NCBI RefSeq assembly: GCF_001613225.1
Contig: NZ_BDBY01000034.1
Location: 62,001-126,000 of the forward strand
Length of the DNA stretch: 64,000 bases
Origin: Nocardia pseudovaccinii NBRC 100343
GTDB lineage: Bacteria; Actinomycetota; Actinomycetes; Mycobacteriales; Mycobacteriaceae
Reading direction: 5' to 3'
The notes beneath the pieces are model-generated. The model saw nothing but the letters and a program-made list of their open reading frames with translations, made no database searches and was not told the origin of the DNA. Positions 35,099 through 43,313 of the stretch are shown here, piece after piece. How positions within the stretch are numbered: position 1 is the stretch's first letter; each line of letters begins with the position of its first letter. Made by a program: the position numbers and the translations under genes.

Positions 35099-35713
35099 AT
35101 GAGCGGACGTACCCCCAGCCAGTGGGAAGAGCTCACTGCCGCTGACCCTGCGCATTCGACGTGGTACGTGGAACGGTTCCGCGCAATGGCAGCCGAGGGC
35201 ACCGATATCGTCGGGGAGGCGCGGCTGGTCGACGCGATGCTCGACCGCGGTAGCCGAGTCCTGGACGCTGGGTGCGGTCCGGGGCGTGTGGGCGCCTACC
35301 TGCACCGCGCCGGGCACGTCGTGGTCGGCGTCGACGTCGACCCGGTGTTGATCGCGGCGGCGGAGCAGGACTATCCCGGTCCCACCTGGATAGTCGGTGA
35401 TCTCGCTGAACTGGACTTGCCAGCCCGCGGGATCGGCGGCGACTTCGATGTCATCGTCTGTGCGGGCAACGTGATGACATTTCTGGCGCCGTCCACCCGC
35501 GCGGCGGTGCTGGCCGGGTTCGCCCGCCATCTCGCTCCAGCCGGTCGGGTGGTTGTGGGGTTCGGCGCCGATCGTGGTTACGAGTTCCCGCAGTTCCTGG
35601 CAGATGCCGAGGACGCCGGACTCACGGTGGATCTGCGGCTATCGACGTGGGACCTGCGTCCATTTACCGACGATTCCGATTTTCTAGTCGCGGTGTTCTC
35701 GCGCGCAGATTGA
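35099..35713 (+). CDS. Class I SAM-dependent methyltransferase
   Basis: 204 residues. Seen: SQWEELTAADPAHSTWYVERFRAMAAEG, motif I VLDAGCGPGRVGAYLH, motif II GVDVDPVLIAAAEQDYPG, and GNVMTFLAPSTRAAVLAGFARHLAPAGRVVVGFG. Methyltransf_25-type with unknown substrate. The ATG has GAGG in front; a longer frame upstream is not needed. Confidence 0.88.
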   Translation: MSGRTPSQWEELTAADPAHSTWYVERFRAMAAEGTDIVGEARLVDAMLDRGSRVLDAGCGPGRVGAYLHRAGHVVVGVDVDPVLIAAAEQDYPGPTWIVGDLAELDLPARGIGGDFDVIVCAGNVMTFLAPSTRAAVLAGFARHLAPAGRVVVGFGADRGYEFPQFLADAEDAGLTVDLRLSTWDLRPFTDDSDFLVAVFSRAD

Positions 35714-35747
35714 AGCCGCCCTGCTCCGGGTCGCTGATCCTTCGGTT

Positions 35748-36155
35748 TCAGGCGGCCGCGTGCGGAACGCGTGTCTGCACAGTTTGGATCACGTGGACGC
35801 ACAGCTCGCCGGACTCGTCCGCGATTTGCACACCCACCACCACCGCATTGCGGCTGACGCGCACCGGCGCGGCGACCGCATGCGCCGCTCCGCGGACCGG
35901 ACGCAGGAAATGCGTCGTCGAATCGGTCGTCGCGGGCAGCGCCCCCGGAGCGGAATTGAGAACCGCGCAGACCGCGGCAGCCGCATCGGCCAACCCCATC
36001 AGAGCACCGCCGTGCAGGCCACCCCCTGTTGTCGACAGCTCGACGGTGTGGGTCAGGCGGGCGGTGACCGCAGAGGGTGTGAGTTCGGTGAACTCCACTC
36101 CGAGAGTGCGGACGAACGGAGCGAGTCGGTAGACGTCTTCGGCGGTGATGGTCAT
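35748..36155 (-). CDS. PaaI-type hotdog thioesterase
   Basis: 135 residues. Seen: VEFTELTPSAVTARL, the hotdog helix HGGALMGLADAAAAVCAV with the expected HGG, and STTHFLRPVRG. The family hydrolyses acyl-CoA or phenylacetyl-CoA thioesters; the substrate here is unknown. Start at 36155 with GAGAGG upstream (an ATG at 36170 has none). It is divergent from a TetR gene across two palindromes, so that regulator probably controls it. Confidence 0.85.
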   Translation of the reverse strand: MTITAEDVYRLAPFVRTLGVEFTELTPSAVTARLTHTVELSTTGGGLHGGALMGLADAAAAVCAVLNSAPGALPATTDSTTHFLRPVRGAAHAVAAPVRVSRNAVVVGVQIADESGELCVHVIQTVQTRVPHAAA

Positions 36156-36171
36156 GGTCGGGCCTCTCATC

Positions 36172-36195
36172 GTTGTAGAGACTTCACTCTACAAC
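36172..36195. promoter_or_regulatory. TetR operator 1
   Basis: Perfect nine-base inverted repeat GTTGTAGAG / CTCTACAAC with a six-base spacer, between the divergent thioesterase and TetR genes. Confidence 0.7.
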
Positions 36196-36201
36196 TACGT
36201 C

Positions 36202-36219
36202 TGGAGAGTATTCTCTACA
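36202..36219. promoter_or_regulatory. TetR operator 2
   Basis: TGGAGAG / CTCTACA around TATT (one mismatch), sharing the GTAGAG-like core of operator 1 and ending two bases before the TetR start codon. Two related sites suggest cooperative repression of both genes. Confidence 0.55.
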
Positions 36220-36221
36220 GC

Positions 36222-36890
36222 GTGGTGAGATTCGTACACGACACCGCGGCGATCCTCGACGCTGCTGCGCGGCTGCTGTCCACACAAGGTCCCGCCGGTG
36301 TCACGATGTCCGGGGTGATCCGGGAATCCGGTGCACCGAGCGGATCGGTCTACCATCGCTTCGCCGATCGGCCATCACTGCTGGCTGCCCTGTGGAACAG
36401 GGCCGTCGGGCACCTGCACCGGGACGCCTACGTCCTGTTCGAAGAGGACGATCCGGTCGAGGCCGCCGCCGCGATCACAGGCCACATCGTGCGATGGTGC
36501 CGGAGCAACCCGCTCGACGCGCAGGTTCTGCTCGCAGGTGTCCACCAATTCGCTCCCCAGAGCTGGCCCGCCACCGCGTGTGAGGAGCGCGCCGCCGAAA
36601 CAGCCCGGTGGGATGCCGCCGTCCGCGGACTCGTCCACTCGTTGCGCGCCGAAACCGGATTGTCCACGGCAACAATCGTTCTCACCATCGTCGACCTGCC
36701 CTACGCCGCGGTGCGGCGATATCTCACAGCCGACCGGCCGATACCCACCGAACTCGACGTCCAGGTACCCACCATGGTGCGCACGTTGCTGAACAGCATG
36801 CCTGCCGCAGAAGACAGAGCCGCTGTTCGACAGGGCTCCGAGAGAACCGCCACCAACGACCGCGGCGGTGAACCGATCGGCCGACATTAA
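36222..36890 (+). CDS. TetR-family regulator
   Basis: 222 residues from tandem GTG codons at 36222/36225. Seen: TAAILDAAARLLSTQGPAGVTMSGVIRESGAPSGSVYHRFADRPSLLAALW, a complete TetR HTH, followed by a ligand domain. The predicted start abuts operator 2, so mRNA may be nearly leaderless. Likely represses the divergent PaaI-type thioesterase. Confidence 0.87.
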   Translation: MVRFVHDTAAILDAAARLLSTQGPAGVTMSGVIRESGAPSGSVYHRFADRPSLLAALWNRAVGHLHRDAYVLFEEDDPVEAAAAITGHIVRWCRSNPLDAQVLLAGVHQFAPQSWPATACEERAAETARWDAAVRGLVHSLRAETGLSTATIVLTIVDLPYAAVRRYLTADRPIPTELDVQVPTMVRTLLNSMPAAEDRAAVRQGSERTATNDRGGEPIGRH

Positions 36891-37085
36891 CGATTTCGCC
36901 AGTTCGGCAACTACTTCCGCTTCCGACGCCGCTGGGAGCGCCGGTCCCAGGTGAGCGGGTAGTCCACCAACCACGCAAGGCAGCCACTCGACCACGTCGC
37001 TGAACAAGCTGCCGGTAACGATCGCGCGCAGCGTAATTCGCGACCACGGCCACCGTCGAAGGGGACGCGCGGTTAAGCTGGACGA

Positions 37086-37505
37086 GTGAATGCCCTGCGG
37101 CGGCTGCTGTTCGGGTCGGGGCGGTTACCAGCGGACCTGCGAGCGTCGCTGGACGCCTCCGGCGGCATCGTGTTCTTCGAGGAGAGCCTGAGCGGTTCGG
37201 TCATCCGTCGCAGTCTCCGGCCATCGGGTCGTCTCGTGGAATGGGAGCGACGGGAAGTCTCGGGCGCGATCGCGGTCACTGTCGTCGGACGGGTACTGGT
37301 GTGGGCGGGCCGGTTCAAACACATCGATGTGCCGATGACGCATCCGCTATGGGCGGCAATCGAATTCAGACTCGATCGACCCGATCGAGTCTGCTTCGCC
37401 TACGACCCGGCGACCACCGATCCGCGGCAGCGGGAACGGGTCGAAGTGAGACTGAGAACCTCGCAGGCGAAACAACTCGCTGAGCTGATGACACGACCGG
37501 CGTGA
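37086..37505 (+). CDS. Conserved actinobacterial protein of unknown function
   Basis: 139 residues from a GTG. Seen: LRRLLFGSGRLPADLRASLDASGGIVFFEE, IAVTVVGRVLVWAGRFKHIDVPMTHPLWAAIEF and RVEVRLRTSQAKQLAELM, a beta-rich protein that I recall only as a conserved hypothetical in Streptomyces and Nocardia. No signal peptide or membrane helix. Stands alone before the insertion sequence. Confidence 0.65.
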   Translation: MNALRRLLFGSGRLPADLRASLDASGGIVFFEESLSGSVIRRSLRPSGRLVEWERREVSGAIAVTVVGRVLVWAGRFKHIDVPMTHPLWAAIEFRLDRPDRVCFAYDPATTDPRQRERVEVRLRTSQAKQLAELMTRPA

Positions 37506-37575
37506 ATGTCTCTCCGGCAGAAAACAACTGGAGTTACGAACACCGGACAAGCCGGGCAGTGAGTTCTGTCTGCGG

Positions 37576-38130
37576 CTAGGCTGCGTCTCCCAAATTGCTG
37601 GTCCCGACCCGGGCGTGGATGACGGCGCAAGCCAATAGGACGCCACCGAGGTAGGTCAGCGCGTACTTGTCGTAGCGGGTCGCGATGCCGCGCCACTGTT
37701 TGAGCCGATTGAAGCCCCGTTCCACGGTGTTGCGCAGACCGTAAAGTTCGGGGTCGAATGCAGGTGGCCGGCCTCCCGCCGACCACTTCGCCTTGCGCCG
37801 GGCGATCTGGTCTTTGCGTTCGGGGATGGTGTGTTTGATTCTTCTGGAACGCAATTCGGTTCGTGTGCTGGGATGCGAGTACGCCTTGTCGCCGAGCAGC
37901 CGGAAGTCGCGGCCGGGCTTGCCCGCGGCACGGCGGGTCTGGGCGTAGTCCTCGAGCAATGGCACCAGCTGGGGATTGTCCCCGGCCTGGCCCGCGGTCA
38001 ACCGGACCGCGACCGGGGCTTGGCGCTGATCGGTCAGGGCATGGATCTTCGTGGTCAGCCCGCCACGCGAGCGGCCCAACGCGTGGTCGGCGGGCTCATC
38101 GGCGGCTTTCTTGTAATTCGACCGAGCCCC
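37576..38130 (-). CDS. IS5-family transposase, frame B
   Basis: C-terminal part of the transposase: HALGRSRGGLTTKIHALTDQ, GQAGDNPQLVPLLED, LGDKAYSHPSTRTEL and the Glu-containing NTVERGFNRLKQWRGIATRYDKYAL. It lies one base forward of frame A, so a +1 (or -2) shift near 38110-38170 would join them, around a run CAAGAAAG. No independent start is expected. The start coordinate is approximate. Confidence 0.75.
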   Translation of the reverse strand, partial: GARSNYKKAADEPADHALGRSRGGLTTKIHALTDQRQAPVAVRLTAGQAGDNPQLVPLLEDYAQTRRAAGKPGRDFRLLGDKAYSHPSTRTELRSRRIKHTIPERKDQIARRKAKWSAGGRPPAFDPELYGLRNTVERGFNRLKQWRGIATRYDKYALTYLGGVLLACAVIHARVGTSNLGDAA

Positions 38131-38494
38131 CTGTGGCGAGCGTGTCCGAGCGAGCACCTGCGGCATGCTGATGCGCCCGCGCGCTCGTCGAGTCGACCGA
38201 CAGCAGCTTCTCGATATCGCAGGCCATCTCGGTGTGGAACCCGAACACCGCCGCCGCCCGGGTGAACATCTCGTCGTAGGTGCCATCCAGAGACCACCGA
38301 TGATGTCGCTTCCACACCGTCTGCCACGGCCCGAAATCGGCAGGCAGATCCCGCCACGGACTGCCCGTGCGGAATCTCCAGGCGATACCCTCCAGCATCA
38401 ACCGATGATCACCGAACCTGTTGCCCCGCTTGCCCTTATCCGAGGGCATCACCGGTTCGACAGCCGACCAGAACTCATCAGAAATCACATCCAT
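38096..38494 (-). CDS. IS5-family transposase, frame A
   Basis: 132 residues from ATG 38494: MDVISDEFWSAVEPVMPSDK, DHRLMLEGIAWRFRTGSPWRDLPADFGPWQTVWKRHHRW, ending soon after the first catalytic Asp region SVDSTSARAHQHAAGAR. On its own it lacks most of the catalytic domain and needs a frameshift into frame B. Confidence 0.8.
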   Translation of the reverse strand: MDVISDEFWSAVEPVMPSDKGKRGNRFGDHRLMLEGIAWRFRTGSPWRDLPADFGPWQTVWKRHHRWSLDGTYDEMFTRAAAVFGFHTEMACDIEKLLSVDSTSARAHQHAAGARSDTLATGGSVELQESRR

Positions 38495-38546
38495 CCGCGT
38501 CACCGGCCAATCTTCGCCAGTCAAGACCGAATATTCGGGAGAAACG

Positions 38547-39155
38547 CTAGGAGCGGTTGCGGTCCCTGAGTCCGTCGAGGACGATCCGCAGGTTGCGGCT
38601 CCACTGACCGCTGTCGGCCTGAAGTCCGATGGTATGCGAGTCGGTCGAGACTCCCGCGAGCAGGAAAGCAACATCCTGCCAGGCGATATCGCGTCGCATC
38701 TCGCCCGCGCTCTGCGCCGCTTCGACCAAACGCCTGATCCGTGCGCGTATTTCAGCCAGCAACTGATCCAAGCCCGGGAAACCGGCACCGCCCAGCGCCT
38801 CGTTGGCGCCGCAGCTCTCGGTGCGCAGTCGCACATACACCGAGGCGAAGTCGGTGAACCCGTGCCATGGATCGGGGTCGGCGATCGCGCGATCGACGCT
38901 GGAGATCATGTCGCCCAGCACCTCCTCCAGGACGACCTGCAGCAGCGTCTCCCGCGAGGGAATCCGCCGATAGAAGGTGCCCTTGCCGACTCCGGCGCGC
39001 TGAGCGATCTCCTGAGCGGTGACCTCGACCCCGACCTCGGCCAGTGCCGACCGCGCCGCCGCGACCAGGCGCTCGAGGTTGCGCCGGGCATCGGCACGGG
39101 GTGCCTGGCCAGCCTCATCGGCGAGTAGTCGGTCCACGGCACTGATCACATCCAC
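38547..39155 (-). CDS. TetR-family regulator
   Basis: 202 residues. Seen: HTH from NLERLVAAARSALAEVGVEVTAQEIAQRAGVGKGTFYRRIPSRETLL, then a TetR_C_33/SACE_7040-like ligand domain. An N-terminal 25-residue lead precedes the HTH. It is divergent from the GFO/IDH oxidoreductase across a palindrome and ends beside the insertion sequence. Confidence 0.87.
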   Translation of the reverse strand: MDVISAVDRLLADEAGQAPRADARRNLERLVAAARSALAEVGVEVTAQEIAQRAGVGKGTFYRRIPSRETLLQVVLEEVLGDMISSVDRAIADPDPWHGFTDFASVYVRLRTESCGANEALGGAGFPGLDQLLAEIRARIRRLVEAAQSAGEMRRDIAWQDVAFLLAGVSTDSHTIGLQADSGQWSRNLRIVLDGLRDRNRS

Positions 39156-39191
39156 CAGCGTAACAACTGGACTTGGGGAGTCCGGTTAGCT

Positions 39192-39218
39192 ATAAACGGA
39201 CTTGAAAGGTCCGCTTAT
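39192..39218. promoter_or_regulatory. TetR operator
   Basis: ATAAACGGAC / GTCCGCTTAT (nine of ten positions paired) with a seven-base spacer, directly before the oxidoreductase ribosome site. A nearby GGACT-TGGGG-AGTCC at about 39170-39184 may be a second site. Probably bound by the divergent TetR protein. Confidence 0.65.
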
Positions 39219-39231
39219 GTAAGGAGTGATC

Positions 39232-40332
39232 ATGGACCCCATTCGGGTAGGTATCGTCGGCGCCAGTCCCGACCGCGGCTGGGCCGTGCGCGCACATGTT
39301 CCCGCGCTGCAGGCGCTCGAGGACTTCCGGATCACCGCCGTGGGCACGAGCCGTACGGAGAGCGCGGAGCGGGCGTTGCGGATGTTCGGCGCGACGCACG
39401 CATTTACCGATCCGCGCCAGCTTGCGCAGGATCTCGAGGTCGACCTGGTGGCGATCACGGTGAAGGTGCCCGCGCATGCGGAGCTGATCCGCCTGGCGCT
39501 GGCGGCGGGCAAACACGTCTACTGCGAGTGGCCGCTCGCACTGAACACCGCCGAGGCCGAATCGTTGGCCGAGCTCGCCTCAGACGCGGGCATCCGCCAC
39601 GTGGTCGGCCTGCAGACCCGATACTCGCCGGCGATCGCCCGCGCCCGCCAGTTGCTCGCGGAAGGTTATGTGGGGGACGTTGTTTCGGCGACCGTGTACT
39701 CCGCACGTCACCTGGGTGCGGGCACGCGGGTACCGGCTTGGGCGGCCTACACCCTCGACCAGCGCAATGGTGCGGGCATCGTGGAGATTGTCGGCGGGCA
39801 CACGTTCGACGCGGTCGAGTACCTGATCGGCGGTTTCACCGACCTGTCGGCCCGGCTCACCATCCGCTACCCGCATGCCGTGATCGAGGAAACCGACACG
39901 GCAATTAGTGTCACCACTCCGAACCATCTGCTGCTCGACGCCGTCACGGCGGACGGAGTTGTGGTGTCGGCTCACATCCATGACTCCAAGGTGACCAACG
40001 GTCACACCCGGATAGAGATCTCAGGCACCGCAGGGGATCTGGCGATCGTTTCCGGCGCCAACGGGGCGGGCGGCATTTCGTTGAGTGAACTGCGCCTGCT
40101 GGGTTCCCGCAGCGAGGGCTCCTGGCAGCCGCTGCAGGGCGAGGATCCGCTGGCGGACATGACGCTCGACACCGAAGTCGGCAACGTCGCGAGACTGTAT
40201 GCGGCGCTGGCACAGAACATCCGAACCGGCACCACGACGGTCCCGACCTTCGATGACGGGGTCCACATGCACCGTCTGCTCGACGCCATCCGTCGATCGG
40301 CAGACACCGCGACACGGGTGCCAACCTCCTGA
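39232..40332 (+). CDS. GFO/IDH/MocA-family oxidoreductase
   Basis: 366 residues from ATG 39232 with AAGGAG five bases away. Seen: Rossmann start PIRVGIVGASPDRGWAVRAHVPAL, DLVAITVKVPAHAELIRLAL, the catalytic-loop-like KHVYCEWPLALN (Glu-Trp-Pro replaces the usual Glu-Lys-Pro, so the catalytic Lys is a Trp), and GIVEIVGGHTFDAVEYL. It probably oxidises or reduces a sugar-like substrate with NAD(P). The altered EKP motif is notable. Under control of the divergent TetR. Confidence 0.85.
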   Translation: MDPIRVGIVGASPDRGWAVRAHVPALQALEDFRITAVGTSRTESAERALRMFGATHAFTDPRQLAQDLEVDLVAITVKVPAHAELIRLALAAGKHVYCEWPLALNTAEAESLAELASDAGIRHVVGLQTRYSPAIARARQLLAEGYVGDVVSATVYSARHLGAGTRVPAWAAYTLDQRNGAGIVEIVGGHTFDAVEYLIGGFTDLSARLTIRYPHAVIEETDTAISVTTPNHLLLDAVTADGVVVSAHIHDSKVTNGHTRIEISGTAGDLAIVSGANGAGGISLSELRLLGSRSEGSWQPLQGEDPLADMTLDTEVGNVARLYAALAQNIRTGTTTVPTFDDGVHMHRLLDAIRRSADTATRVPTS

Positions 40333-40585
40333 GGAACCCGACACCTCGTCGGCGGCCAGCACGACCAAACACGCGATTCGGGAGACACGGCCTAGGCGCA
40401 TCCAGGTACTGCTCGACAATGCGCAATGACCACACCGAAGTCGACACCCTGACCGAGCGGGAATGCGAACCGGTTGGTTCTTGGATTCTGTTGTGACACA
40501 TCGTGTTCGACACCGCGGTTGCTGTCGAACCTCGTCGACGGTCTCCGCGCTCACCGCCCCTGAGGCGAATGCGCCGGGGTGTGCG
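40333..40585. other. Intergenic stretch, nothing identified
   Basis: 253 bases between the convergent oxidoreductase and GH76 genes. I see no gene, repeat or clear hairpin. Confidence 0.4.
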
Positions 40586-41788
40586 TCAGCGTCCCGCGGC
40601 GGTGAGCTGGTAATCCGCTTCGAGCAGCATCCACCCGCTCAGCTGTACCGAGAGATCGCGGCTCAGGTTCGCCGACGAAGCGGCGGACGAATGCGTGAGC
40701 GGGGGAAGGGTTCCCGGAGCCTCCGGCACCGCGACCGCGCGGGCCCAGTCCGGACCGAACAGGGGTAGCCCGTCCACCTCGGCGCGATTTTCCCAGGCCG
40801 CACGCGCGGAAGCGTGCACGATATTCGCGGCGGTGGTGTCACCCAAGGCCAGTGCGGCTTCGGCGAGATATCTGGCGAGGATACCCATGAACAGCCCCGA
40901 GTCGTTCCCGGAGGCCGCGGCGATCACCCCGGCGTCCGTGAGCCGGTCCGCGGTTGCGGCAACGAGTGCTGCCACGCGGCTGCGATGGCTCGATTCGCCG
41001 GTACGCACTGCCAACTCGGTTTCCAGCCCGATGGTCACGCCCTGGCTGTAGGTGTGGACAGTCCGGTCCACTCGTGCGCCGGGCTCATGGACACCGTCGA
41101 GGATCAGGCCGCTGTCGGTATCGCGCAATCGCGTGTACAGGAAATCGGCAAGTTGCCGGGCGCGGGGCAATTCGCCCAAACGCGCCATAGCGATACCGGT
41201 CGGACCGATCGCAGGGGTGTTGTAGAAATCGTCGCCGGACCGCCACGGCACCGCACCGACGATCGGGTTCCAGCCTTCGATCAAGGCGGCCCGCAAGTCC
41301 CCGATGGCGGCGCCGAACCGGACACCGAGCAGCCGGTCGGCACGTTCGAGCGCCAGCACCAGCCACGACATATCGTCGTAGTACCGGTTGGTCCAGCCGG
41401 TGAGATTGCGGGTCAGAATACCGCGTGCCAGGGCGACGACCCGGTCGATGCGTTCGGGAGTACGGGTGCGGTACGCGGCGTCCACCGCACAGTCGAGGAG
41501 GTGGGCTTGCCACCAGTAACACCATCGCACGAACGACTGGTCCAGCAAGGACGACGGCCAGACGAGCGCACCCAACCGCATTCCCGACTGCCCCCAGAGC
41601 GTGCGCACGTGCCGTTGCACGATCGCCTGTTCCGCGAGCTCAGCCCGCTTCCCGGGCGCCTCGGGGCCGGCTGACATCTTCCGCGTGATCCCCGCCTGCG
41701 TCGGCTGTGCCATTGCGGTGAGCGCGATCGAGGCTCCGCCCGCCAACAACACACCGCGTCGGCTGATCACCTTGTTCCGGCGATCCAT
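40586..41788 (-). CDS. GH76-family glycoside hydrolase, secreted
   Basis: 400 residues. N-terminus has a twin-arginine-like signal (ISRRGVLLAGGASIALTAMAQP). Seen: the GH76 catalytic region with adjacent aspartates in NRYYDDMSWLVLALERAD, WNPIVGAVPWRSGDDFYNTPAIG and YSQGVTIG. GH76 members are endo-alpha-1,6-mannanases; actinobacterial ones act on mannan or on arabinomannan-type glycans. Probably exported folded through Tat and works outside the membrane. Confidence 0.83.
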   Translation of the reverse strand: MDRRNKVISRRGVLLAGGASIALTAMAQPTQAGITRKMSAGPEAPGKRAELAEQAIVQRHVRTLWGQSGMRLGALVWPSSLLDQSFVRWCYWWQAHLLDCAVDAAYRTRTPERIDRVVALARGILTRNLTGWTNRYYDDMSWLVLALERADRLLGVRFGAAIGDLRAALIEGWNPIVGAVPWRSGDDFYNTPAIGPTGIAMARLGELPRARQLADFLYTRLRDTDSGLILDGVHEPGARVDRTVHTYSQGVTIGLETELAVRTGESSHRSRVAALVAATADRLTDAGVIAAASGNDSGLFMGILARYLAEAALALGDTTAANIVHASARAAWENRAEVDGLPLFGPDWARAVAVPEAPGTLPPLTHSSAASSANLSRDLSVQLSGWMLLEADYQLTAAGR

Positions 41789-41903
41789 CCGCTCGGACTC
41801 CCTTTACTGAACAACGTTCCCCGCAGCCGGAAACCGCGCAGCTACACCCTATCTCGCAACGACCACCACCGCGCGCCGCCGACCGGCGCCCCCGGTGCGG
41901 GTG

Positions 41904-42031
41904 TCAACCGCCGAGTGTGGCTGCCGCGGTCGTGAGATCGAGGAACACCGTTTCGCCGTTGGCCTCGTCGAGGCCGTCATCATCGGCTGACCCTGAAATC
42001 TCCGATCTTCGAACCGCTTCGGTGGAGCGCG
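41904..42031 (-). other. Out-of-frame coding-like tail after DinB-like gene
   Basis: In a neighbouring frame this stretch reads DEANGETVFLDLTTAAATLGG followed by a stop, which looks protein-like. It may be a lost C-terminus after a frameshift or chance; I cannot decide. Confidence 0.2.
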
Positions 42032-42613
42032 CTATTTCCGGCCGTCGGCGGCGTTCCGATGGGGCTCCCAGTGGGGATCGCGGCCGAGAAGGGCTGCGAT
42101 GACGTCCAGTACGGGCAGCGGTCGGTCCGGCTCCACCGGGGGCCGATAGACGCCATCCGGGCCGTTGAGCGAACTGCCCGGCGCGGTGATCGACTGAGCA
42201 ATCGGCAATGCGAGCGCGGTGAGACGGTCGGGGACCGGGCAGGGGCGGCACAGCGCACGGGACAGGTCCCAGCGGTGCACGAGCATGTCGACGAAATGGA
42301 CCGACAGCACTGTGTCCGTTGCCATCGGGCCGCGCTGCGGCAGGTTCACGACATCGCCGCTCTGTTCCATCGCGACCACCCACCGTGCGGCTGTGCGCGC
42401 GAAATCGTCGCGGGGATTGTCGGCGTGGTCGTCGATCGGCGCGAAGATGGCCGCGATCACAGCCTCGTGGCGTTCGTTCATGTGACTCACAAGGTCCGCG
42501 ACGGTCCAGCCCGCACACGGTGTCGGCGCGTCCAGGTCCGCATCGGAAACAGTGGCCACATCGTGTGCGATCAGCGCCAGGGCCGTCGCGTCGAGTCGTA
42601 GCAGATCACTCAT
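42032..42613 (-). CDS. Maleylpyruvate-isomerase-like/DinB-fold protein
   Basis: 193 residues of the TIGR03086/mycothiol-dependent family. Seen: CAGWTVADLVSHMNERHEAV (metal-ligand His), VLSVHFVDMLVHRWDLSRAL (second and third ligands) typical of the DinB four-helix bundle. Possibly a thiol-dependent enzyme using mycothiol. Start chosen at 42613 with GAGAG upstream. Divergent from a TetR gene across a long palindrome. Confidence 0.82.
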   Translation of the reverse strand: MSDLLRLDATALALIAHDVATVSDADLDAPTPCAGWTVADLVSHMNERHEAVIAAIFAPIDDHADNPRDDFARTAARWVVAMEQSGDVVNLPQRGPMATDTVLSVHFVDMLVHRWDLSRALCRPCPVPDRLTALALPIAQSITAPGSSLNGPDGVYRPPVEPDRPLPVLDVIAALLGRDPHWEPHRNAADGRK

Positions 42614-42634
42614 CAGCACACTCTCATTAGCATT

Positions 42635-42666
42635 CGATCGTTCGCTATAAGCATAGCGAACGATCG
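42635..42666. promoter_or_regulatory. Long perfect TetR operator
   Basis: Perfect 14-base inverted repeat CGATCGTTCGCTAT / ATAGCGAACGATCG with a four-base AAGC centre, between the divergent DinB-like and TetR genes and about 18 bases from the TetR start. Almost certainly the TetR binding site. Confidence 0.8.
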
Positions 42667-42683
42667 GACGCTATGATGGATTG

Positions 42684-43292
42684 ATGTCGCCACGCAGCTC
42701 ATTCGCCGAAGCGGCCCGCACCCGGGATCGAATCGTGCGGACCGCGGTCGAGGAGGCGTCGTGTATCGGTTTGGAAGGTCTCACGATCGGGTCACTCGCC
42801 GACCGGCTCGCCATGAGCAAGGCAGGTGTCATCGGCCCCTTCGGATCTCGCGAAAACCTGCAGAACGCCGCACTCGAACAGGCCGGCCAAATCTTTCGGA
42901 CAGCGGTACTCACCCCTTTGACGGCGATGCCTCCCGGCGCGGCCCGCCTGGAACGGCTGATCGATGCCTGGATCGCTTACCTGGCCGAATGCCCTTTTCC
43001 CGGAGGGTGTTTCGTCACCGCGGCGTCGACCGAACTCGATGGGCGGCCCGGAATATTGCGGGATCGGCTGCGTGAGGTCGTTGCCGACTGGCGCACCTTT
43101 CTCACCGCCGAAATCGCTGCGGCACAAGACGAAACGACCGCTTCGCATCGCCGCCCCGACGAGATCGCCACCGTACTCATCGGCATCTCCATGGCGGTCA
43201 ATCAGGAAATCCAACTGCTCGACGACGAATCCGCCGCCCAACGTGGCCGCGCGGCCATGCGCAACGCGGCCGGACTGCCTCCGTCACCATAG
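42684..43292 (+). CDS. TetR-family regulator
   Basis: 202 residues. Seen: HTH (RDRIVRTAVEEASCIGLEGLTIGSLADRLAMSKAGVIGPFGSRENLQNAAL) and a TetR_C_16-like ligand domain (WIAYLAECPFPGGCFVTAASTELDGRPGILRD). Start ATG 42684 (a TTG one codon earlier is possible). Likely represses itself and the DinB-like gene. Confidence 0.87.
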   Translation: MSPRSSFAEAARTRDRIVRTAVEEASCIGLEGLTIGSLADRLAMSKAGVIGPFGSRENLQNAALEQAGQIFRTAVLTPLTAMPPGAARLERLIDAWIAYLAECPFPGGCFVTAASTELDGRPGILRDRLREVVADWRTFLTAEIAAAQDETTASHRRPDEIATVLIGISMAVNQEIQLLDDESAAQRGRAAMRNAAGLPPSP

Positions 43293-43313
43293 CTTCGACC
43301 ACAAATGCCGACT

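Larger units (their letters stand above)
37576..38494 (-). mobile_element. IS5-family (IS427-like) insertion sequence
   Basis: One transposase split over two overlapping frames. The DDE triad is distributed: first Asp in orfA (LLSVDSTSARAHQHA), second Asp in LGDKAYSHPS and Glu in NTVERGFNRLKQWRG, both in orfB. Terminal inverted repeats and target duplication were not found by eye, so true ends lie somewhat beyond these limits. It sits between an unknown gene and the 3' end of a TetR gene, which appears intact. Confidence 0.8.

Noticed and set aside
37530..38560. Terminal inverted repeats of the IS5 element
   Set aside because: Only weak, non-symmetric matches were found near both ends, so no ends were called.
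41904..42518. 204-residue minus-strand frame overlapping the DinB-like gene
   Set aside because: Most of it is a shifted reading of the DinB-like gene; only the last 25 residues look protein-like, recorded as a low-confidence feature.
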